Shown here: positions 57,636 through 64,000 of the stretch, piece by piece
How positions within the stretch are numbered: the first letter of the stretch is position 1
How the letters are laid out: each line of letters starts with the position of its first letter
Assembly: GCF_904849725.1 (NCBI RefSeq)
Contig: NC_058521.1
Coordinates: 340,302,638 to 340,366,637, forward strand
DNA from: Hordeum vulgare subsp. vulgare
Lineage: Eukaryota > Streptophyta > Magnoliopsida > Poales > Poaceae
Direction of reading: 5' to 3'
Length of the DNA stretch: 64,000 nucleotides
Notes under the pieces: generated by a model
What the model was told of the DNA's origin: nothing
What the model saw: only the letters and a program-made list of their open reading frames with translations
Databases searched by the model: none
Program-made: the position numbers and the translations under genes

Positions 57636-57962
57636 CGCCATTAGTAGTATTGCAAAAAAAATTATAGTAGTGGCGCACCACCTACATATGCGCCATTAGT
57701 AACCCTGGTTACTAATGGCGCACCTCCTCTGGTGCGCCATTAGTAGTTCTGCAAAAAAAAGAAAAAAGTAGTGGCGCACCACCAACAGATGCGCCATTAG
57801 TAACACTGGTTACTAATGGCGCACTAGGTGTGGTGCGCCATTAGTAGTTTGCAAAAAAAACCAAAAAAAATTTATAGTAGTGGCGCACTACTAACAGATG
57901 CGCCATTAGTAACCCTGGTTACTAATGGCGCACCAGCTACTGGTGCGCCATTAGTAGTCTTG

Positions 57963-58028
<66 letters not shown>

Positions 58029-58177
58029 GTGGCGCACTGAGTGTGTGGTGCGCCATTAGTGTCCATCACACTAATGGCACACCTCACATGGTGCGCCACT
58101 ACTATATAGTAGTGGCGCACTGCTTGTGTGGTGCGCCATTAGTATCTATATCATCTATAGCCCTTTTCCTAGTAGTG
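57636..58177. repeat. CACTA right end: ~120-bp repeats of hairpin motifs and terminal repeat
   Basis: About four units of agtagtggcgcac...gcgccattagtaaccctggttactaatggcgcacc...ggtgcgccattagtag, each with an A-rich spacer, are followed by the right TIR (agcccttttcctagtagtg). Confidence 0.93.
57965..58025 (+). repeat. (AT)n microsatellite
   Basis: About 30 uninterrupted AT units occupy the place where sister units have an A-rich spacer after ttgca. Confidence 0.97.
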
Positions 58178-58180
58178 TTA

Positions 58181-58375
58181 CCTTGTATCTTCAAGTGATG
58201 TGGTGTGTACCTCTGATGTGCCATCTCTTCGTTATCTCCTTCGGCGACTCGACAAGTTTTAAAGACTCTTCATGCTACGATGACACTCTCAAGACGTGGA
58301 TTTAGATTATCATTTTTTTAGTATTATACTTCTTCAAATGCAATGCTATTGCATATGCTTTGCATTTGAGGGGGG
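58181..58375 (+). other. 3' internal part and purine tract of the short-LTR element
   Basis: It continues the sequence interrupted at 51821 (tatcttcaagtgatg...). It ends in a G-rich tract (gcatttgaggggggtg) at the LTR border. Confidence 0.75.
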
Positions 58376-58535
58376 TGTTAGGAAGTATTAGTATTAGTCT
58401 AGGAGTCCTTATTAGTCTATTAGTATTAGTCTAGGAGTCCTTATTAGTCTATGTTTACTTTCCTTGCACCTCAAGTCATGTGTAATATATATATGCCCCT
58501 TGGGCCTTCAATAAAGATAAGTAGCTTTCCTAATA
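58376..58535 (+). repeat. Right 160 bp LTR of the short-LTR element
   Basis: It runs from tgttaggaagtattag to tttcctaata. The terminal CA has become TA. Confidence 0.93.
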
Positions 58536-59979
58536 GCATTAAGTATTTCCCTTAGTTTGAGAACCAAGGTATCAATCCAGTAGGAGGGTCTCATCAAGTC
58601 GAGAGTACCTGCGCAAACACAAACGAGCTTGCACCCAACGCTTCAAAGGGGTTGTCAATCCCTTCAAGATTGTTTGAAAAGTGAGATCTGAAGGCGGAAA
58701 GTGCAACGAAGTAAAAAGTGTAAGGCTAAAAATATGGTGTGGAGTAGACCCGGGGGCCATAGTGTTCACTAGAGGCTTCTCTCAAAATAGCAAATATCAC
58801 GGTGGGTGAACAAATTACTGTCGAGCAATTGATAGAACCGCGCAAAGTCATGAGGATATCTAAGGCAATGATCATGCATATGGGCATCACGTCCGAGACA
58901 AGTAGACCGATGCATTCTAGATCTAATACTATTACTCCACACATCGACCGCTATCTAGCATGCATCTAGTCTATTGAGTTCATGACGAACATTGTAACGC
59001 CTTAAGCAAGATAACATGATGTAGAGGGATAATCTCAAACCAATGATGAAAACCCCATCTTTTTACCCTTGATGGCAACAACACGATGCATGCCTCGCTA
59101 CCACTTCTGTCATTGGGTGAGGTCACCGCACGGTATGAACCCAAAACCAAGTACTTCTCTCATTGCAAGAATCATAGATCTAGTTGGCCAAACAAAACCC
59201 ACAACTCAAAGAGAATTACAAGGATATGAAATCATGCATAAGAGAGATCAGAAGAAACTCAAATAAGATTCATAGATAATCTGATCATAAATCCAAAATT
59301 CATCGGATCTCGACAAACACACCGCAAAAGAAGATTACATCGGATAGATCTCCATGAAGATCATGGAGAACTTTGTATTGAAGATCCAAGAGAGAGAAGA
59401 AGTCATCTAGTTACTAGCTATGGACCCGTAGGTCTGTGGTGAACTACTCACGCATCATCGGCGAGGTCATGGTATTGATGAAAAAGCCCTCCGTATCCGA
59501 ATCCCCCTCCGGTAGGGCACCAGAACGTGCCCCTGATGGGATCTTGCGGAGACAGAAGATTGCGGCGGCGGAAAAGTACTTTCGATGATCTCCTGATTTT
59601 TTGTGGAATTTTTGGGGATATATAGGCGCAAAACCTAGGGCAAAGGGGCCTTAGGGAGCCCACAAGCCAGGGGGCCACGGGCCCCCTGGCCGCGCCATGA
59701 GGGCTTGTGGGGTCCCTGGTGGCCCCCTGCCCTGATTCTCTGGCTCTCCGATCTTTTTCTGTTCCGGAAAAAATCTTTTTGGCAGTTTCATTCCGTTTGG
59801 ACTCCGTTCAAAATCCTCCTCTGAAAGGGGTCAAAAACATGAAAAAACAGGAACTGGCACTTGGCACTGAGTTAATAAGTTAGTCCCAAAAAATATAAAA
59901 AAGGCATGCAAAACATCCAAAGTTGACAAGATAATAGAATGAAACCATCAAAAATTATAGATACATTGGAGACGTATCA
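58536..59979 (-). repeat. Athila-type 5' LTR, main piece
   Basis: It is collinear with 43851-45288, with scattered substitutions and small indels. It ends on the plus strand with ggagacgtatca next to the TSD gtaca. It begins with the second copy (gcatt) of the short-LTR element's TSD. Confidence 0.9.
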
Positions 59980-59984
59980 GTACA

Positions 59985-62020
59985 CAATTAAGACAAAAGT
60001 GAAAATTGTTTCACATCTCATTCCACCTAGAACACCATAGTGTGATGGTGTGTTCGAACGTCAAAGCCGCTCCTTATTTGATATGGTGCATACTATGATG
60101 TCTCTTACCGAATTACCACTATCGTTTATGGGTTATGCATTAGAGACAACCGCATTCACCTTAAATAGGGCACCACGTATTTCTGTTGAGATGACACCTT
60201 ATGAACTATGGTTTGGAGAAACCTGAGTTGTCGTTTCTTTAAATTTTGGGGCTGCAATGCTTATGTGGAAAATTTTCAGCATGATAAGCTCGAACCCAAA
60301 GCGGATAAATGCATCTTCATAGGACACCCAAAATAGTTGGGTATACCTCCTATCTCAGATCCGGAAGCAAAGTGTTTGTATCTAGAAATGGGTCCTTTCT
60401 CGAGGAAAGGTTTGTCTGGAAAGAATTGAGTGGGAGGGTGGTTGAACATGATGAGGTTATTGAACCGTCACTTCAACCGGTGTGTAGCCGGGCGCAGGAA
60501 GTTGTTCCCGTGGTGAATATGCCAATTGAAGTGGAAACTGATGATGGTGGTCATTAAGCTTCGCATCAAGTTACTACAAACCTCATAGGTCGACAAGGTC
60601 GCGTACTGCTATAGAGTAGTATGGTAACCCTGTCTTGGAGGTCATGTTGTTGAACAACAGTGAACCTACGAGCTGTGGAGAAGGGATGGTGGGCCTGGAT
60701 TCCGGCAAATGGCTCGAGGCCATGAAATTCGAGAGAGCATCCGTGTGTAAAAACAAAGTATAGACTTTGGAAGAACTACTTGATGTTCGTAAGACTATTA
60801 AGTACATATGGATCTTTAAAAGGAAGACAGACGATGTTGGTGAAAAGTCACCATTGAGAAAAGGTTGACTTATCGCAAAGATGTTTCCGACAAGTTCAAA
60901 GAGTTGACTATGATGAGACTTTCTCACTCTTAGCGATGCTAAAAGTATGTTGAAATTATGTTAGGAGTTGCTGCATTATTTATGAAATATTGCACATAGG
61001 ATGTCAAAACATTGTTTCCTCGATGGTTTCCTTGATACAACCAGAAGGTTTTGTCGACCCTAAGGATGCTAACAAGTATGCAAGCTCCATCGATCCTTCT
61101 ACGGACTGGTGCAAGCATCTCGGAGTTGGAATATACACTTTGATGAGATGATCAAAGCTTTTGGGTTTATACAAGGTTTATGAGAAACTTGTATTTCCAA
61201 AGAAATGAGTGGGAGCACTATAGAATTTCTGATAAGTATATGTGGTTGACATATTGTTGATCAGAAATAATATAGAATTTCTGGAAAGCATAAAGGGTTG
61301 TTTGAAAGGAGTTTTTTCAAAGAAAAACCTGGATATAACTACTTGAACATTGAGCATCAAGATCTATAAAGATAGATCAAAACACTAAATAAAACTTTCA
61401 ATGAAATGCATACCTTGACAAGTTTTTGAAGGAGTTCAAAATAGACCAGCCAAGCAGGAGTTCTTGGCTGTGTTGTAAGGTGTGAATTTGAATAGGACTC
61501 AAAACGCGACCACGGCAGAAGAAAGAGAAAGGACGAAGGTCGTCCCCTACGCCTTAGCCATAGGCTCTAAAGTATGCCATGTTATGTACCGCACCTGATG
61601 TGTGCCTTGCCATAAGTGTGTCAAGGGGTACAAAGAGTGATCCAGGATTGAACCACTGAACAACGGTCAAAGTTATCCTTAGTAACTAATTGACTAAGGA
61701 ATTTTTCTCGATTATGGAGGTGATTGAAGAGTTCGTCGTAAAGGGTTACGTCAATGCAGGCTTTGACACTAATCCGAATAACTCTAATGAGTAAAGAGCA
61801 TTCGTATAGTGGAGCAGTCATTTGGAATAGTTCCAAATGGCACATAGTAGCAGCATCTATAGGTTAACTTAAAGACTTGTAAAGCACACACGGATCTGAA
61901 AGGTTCAGATCCGTTGACTAAAAACCTCTCTCACAAGCAAGACATGATCGAAGCCCAGAACTGTATGGGTGTTAGATTCCTTACAATCACATAGTGATGT
62001 GAACTAGAGGCAAGTGGGAG
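59985..62020 (+). pseudogene. pol: Angela-type pol remnant: integrase C-terminus, RT, RNase H
   Basis: It continues the integrase interrupted at 43696 (FKFWGCNAYVENFQHDKLEP around 60240). An 82-codon open stretch at 60309-60557 covers the region after integrase. RT remnants include VDYDETFSLLAM near 60900 and QPEGFVDPKDANKYASSID near 61040. At the catalytic site YVVDILL (61239-61259) the first Asp of the usual YVDD has become Val. RNase H relics follow to about 61980. Many stops and shifts are present. Confidence 0.85.
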
Positions 62021-62022
62021 AC
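62011..62022 (+). other. Angela-type polypurine tract
   Basis: The sequence caagtgggagac immediately precedes the 3' LTR start tgttggaaatatg. Confidence 0.8.
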
Positions 62023-63823
62023 TGTTGGAAATATGCCCTAGAGGCAATAATAAATTGTTTATTATTATATTTCCTTGTTCATAATAATCGTTTATTATCC
62101 ATGCTTGAATTTGTATTGATTGGAAACTCAAATACATGTGGGTATACATAGACAACACACTGTCCCTAGTGAGCGTCTAGTTGACTAGCTTGTTGATCAA
62201 AGATGGTCAAGGTTTCCTGGCCATAGGCAAGTGTTGTCACTTGATCACGAGATCACATCATTGGGGGAATGATGTGATGGACAAGACCCAAACTATAAAC
62301 GTAGCATATGATCATGTCAGTTTATTGTTACTGTTTTCTACATGTCAACGTATTTGTTCCTATGACCATGAGATCATGCAACTCCCGGACACCGGAGGAA
62401 TACCTTGTGTGTTAAAAAACATCGCAACATAACTGGGTGACTATAAAGGTGATCTACAGGTATCTCCAAAGGTGTCTGTTGGGTTGGCATGGATCAAGAC
62501 TGGGATTTGTCACTCCGTGTGACGAAGAGGTTTCTAGGGGCCCACTCGGTAATACAACATCACAACAAGCCTTGTAAGCAATGTGGCTAAGGAGTTAGTT
62601 ACAGAATCTTGTATTACGTAACTATTAAAGAGACATGTCGGTAACCAGATTGAACTAGGTATGGAGATACCAACGATCGAATCCCAGGCAAGTAACATAC
62701 CGAAGGACAAAGGGAATAGTATACGGGGTTATATGAATCCTTGACATAGAGGTACAATCGATAGAGATCTTCGTAGAATATGTAGGAGCCAATATGGACA
62801 TTCAGGTCCCGCTGTTGGTTATTGACTAGAGACTGTCTCAGGTCATGTCTGCATAGTTCTCAAACCCACAGGGTCTACACACTTAAAGTTCGGTGACGTT
62901 TCGGTATAGCTGAGTTATATGTATTGGTGACAGAAGTTTTGTTCGGAGTCCCGGATGAGATCCCGGACGTCATGAGGAGTTCCAGAATGGTCCGGAAACG
63001 AAGATTGATATATAGGAAGTTGGTATTTGGATTCAGGAAGGTTTTCGGGCATTGCCGGCAGTGTACCGGGAGTCATGAATGGGTTCCGGGAGCCCACTAG
63101 GTGGGCCCACCACACCCCAAGGGGTCCACGTGGGTTTATTGGATGCACAATAAGGCATAATGGGCTAACAAAGTCATCCAAGGAAATCCCATGAGGAAAA
63201 AGTTACAAATCCAAAAGAGGTGGGAAATTAAGGAAGGAGTCCTAATCCAAGTGGGATCGGAGGAGGACTCCTCCCTCCTCCACTTCGGCCGACCCAAGGG
63301 CTCCTCCCTTGTGGCGCCAAGGCTGCCTCCTCCCTCCTCCTATATATACTAGAGGTTTAAGGCTTTTGAGACACAACTTTGCCACGTGTTGCCCTCTCCT
63401 CTAGATCGTAGTTCTACCTCTAGATCGGTTTTCTGCGGAGCTCGGGCGGAGCCCTGCAGTATAGATCACCACCACCATCGGAGCACCGTCGCGCTGCTGG
63501 GGAACTCATCTACATCCCCTTCTCTCTTGCTGGATCTAAAAGGCGGACATCGTCATCGAGTTGTACGTGTGAGGAACGCGGAGGTGTCGTCCGTTCGGCA
63601 CTTGGTCGGGACGGATCACGAGATGGTTCGTGGGACAGATCATGGGACGGTTTGTGGGATGGATCGTGAAGACGTACCACTACATCAATCGAGTTTATTA
63701 AAGTTTCCGCTTTGCGATCTACATGGGTATGTGAATCCGATCTCCCTCTCGTAGATGCTTATCACCATGATAGGTCTTCGTGTGCGTAGGAAAATTATGT
63801 TTCCCATGCAACATTCGCCAACA
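62023..63823 (+). repeat. Angela-type 3' LTR (~1.8 kb)
   Basis: It is collinear with the 5' LTR and ends catgcaacattcgccaaca. The open frame at 63386-63754 is the non-coding U5 region. Confidence 0.92.
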
Positions 63824-64000
63824 CGGTCTTCTTCTTCCGAGAGTCAGGGAACAACGGCTCGGCCAGACGATGACCGGAGGTGACCTCGAGAGCAGTCGAG
63901 CTATGGCAGGGCTTCGAAACGCTGCGAGGGTTTGATTCCCGGTGGTAGGACGCGGTGATGCAGCGGTAAGAGTGGCTCTCGAGCTCGAGCATAAGCTCGG
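63824..64000. other. DNA beyond the Angela element, unassigned
   Basis: GC-rich and non-coding. It probably continues the GC-rich LTR-like tract interrupted at 38907. A B-box-like gggtttgattccc is at about 63928 without a well-placed A box. No gene is seen. Confidence 0.4.

Larger units (their letters stand above)
51822..58177. mobile_element. Non-autonomous CACTA transposon carrying host gene fragments (6356 bp)
   Basis: The left end is cactactaggataagg and the right end is the complement of cactactaggaaaaggg. The 3 bp TSD tta occurs at 51819-51821 and 58178-58180. Both ends carry many short inverted subterminal repeats (aatggcgcacc...ggtgcgccatt), the usual binding sites of the CACTA accessory protein. 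No transposase (TNPD-like) domain is visible, so mobility would depend on a relative. Between the ends lie a probable CCT-type gene fragment (+) and an EXO70 fragment (-). It interrupts the short-LTR retroelement. Confidence 0.93.
50234..58535 (+). mobile_element. Short-LTR non-autonomous retroelement carrying a host gene fragment
   Basis: LTRs of 160 bp lie at 50234-50393 and 58376-58535, with about 8 differences (5%). A Met-type primer site (tggtattagagc, 50394-50405) follows the first, and a G-rich purine tract (tttgaggggg) precedes the second. The TSD is gcagt (50229-50233) and gcatt (58536-58540). Without the CACTA insertion the element is about 1.94 kb and encodes no retroviral protein. 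This TRIM-like layout with captured cellular sequence resembles maize Bs1 in principle. LTR ends tgttagg...cctaaca suggest Copia ancestry (inference). Confidence 0.9.
43697..59979 (-). mobile_element. Athila-type Gypsy retrotransposon with gag-protease but no pol
   Basis: On the minus strand the order is 5' LTR (59979 down to 50080, split by an insertion), tRNA-Asp primer site, gag, gag-protease, a long untranslated region, purine tract and 3' LTR (45288-43697). A perfect TSD, gtaca, flanks it (43692-43696 and 59980-59984). Without the nested DNA it is about 8.0 kb. RT, RNase H and integrase are absent, not merely decayed: the 2.5 kb between protease and 3' LTR has no such motifs. I infer mobility in trans. 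The sequence resembles the Sabrina group of Triticeae elements (recall only). Confidence 0.92.
38908..63823 (+). mobile_element. Angela/BARE-type Copia retrotransposon, decayed, split by nested insertions
   Basis: LTRs lie at 38908-40702 and 62023-63823 and begin tgttggtaatatgccctaga / tgttggaaatatgccctaga. Between them come a gtggcatcatgagct primer site, a long leader, gag, protease, integrase, RT and RNase H remnants in Copia order (integrase before RT), and the tract caagtgggagac. Removing the nested DNA (43697-59984) leaves about 8.6 kb, the usual Angela size. Numerous stops, frameshifts and LTR differences show it is old. The flanks gggtt (38903-38907) and cggtc (63824-63828) agree at only three of five positions, so no clean TSD is claimed. 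Confidence 0.92.

Noticed and set aside
57164..57699. Long Pro/Arg/Gly-rich frames on both strands
   Set aside because: These are translations of the ~37 bp minisatellite and subterminal repeats.
38903..63828. TSD for the Angela-type element (gggtt / cggtc)
   Set aside because: Only three of five positions agree and the 3' LTR end is ambiguous, so it was not claimed.
63900..64000. Possible tRNA or SINE from a B-box-like gggtttgattccc near the window end
   Set aside because: No A box at proper distance upstream and no cloverleaf. Too little sequence remains to judge.

Overview
This window is intergenic DNA from a large, repeat-rich grass genome, most likely a member of the Triticeae (wheat, Aegilops, barley or rye group). 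The evidence is the mix of repeat families: a chromodomain Gypsy element with ~4 kb LTRs, LARD-like elements with ~5 kb LTRs, an Angela/BARE-type Copia element, Athila-type Gypsy elements and a CACTA transposon with short hairpin subterminal repeats. I find no intact host gene. Family names come from recall of sequence motifs, not from a database search. Boundaries rest on TG...CA ends, primer binding sites, polypurine tracts and target site duplications (TSDs) read in the sequence.

Left part (1-33528). One LARD-like element (element A, + strand) dominates. Its left LTR begins before the window and runs to 21165, its internal domain is 21166-25133 (about 4 kb, no convincing coding capacity), and its right LTR is 25134-33528. 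The left LTR carries three insertions: a Tekay-type Gypsy element (1-11199, truncated by the window edge, TSD atccc), a 5.1 kb solo LTR of the LARD family itself (13345-18420, TSD taatg) and an Athila-like solo LTR (19416-20938, TSD gatgc/gatgt). The right LTR carries an inverted, truncated LARD-family LTR (25754 to about 29182). Each LTR of element A therefore serves as an empty-site control for insertions in the other.

The Tekay-type element encodes an extra 276-codon protein upstream of gag, then gag, protease, reverse transcriptase, RNase H, integrase and a chromodomain. It is dead: gag has a one-base frameshift and pol has two in-frame stops. The extra protein has residue spacing like the C-terminal half of a double-stranded-RNA-binding domain and is the most interesting coding feature here.

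Middle (33529-38907). A scrap of Athila-like LTR is followed by a minus-strand Gypsy gag remnant, its primer site and an LTR-like tract running to a 21-G run and a tRNA-like Pol III promoter pair.

Right part (38908-63823). A decayed Angela-type Copia element (+) is split in its integrase region by an Athila-type element (-, 43697-59979, TSD gtaca). The 5' LTR of that element is split by a short-LTR retroelement (+, 50234-58535, 160 bp LTRs, TSD gcagt/gcatt), which is itself split by a CACTA transposon (51822-58177, TSD tta). The two innermost elements carry pieces of ordinary plant genes. The short-LTR element has an MFS-transporter fragment. The CACTA element has a probable CCT-type regulator fragment and an EXO70 first-exon fragment, each ending at a splice donor. 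The last 177 bases resume the DNA into which the Angela element inserted.
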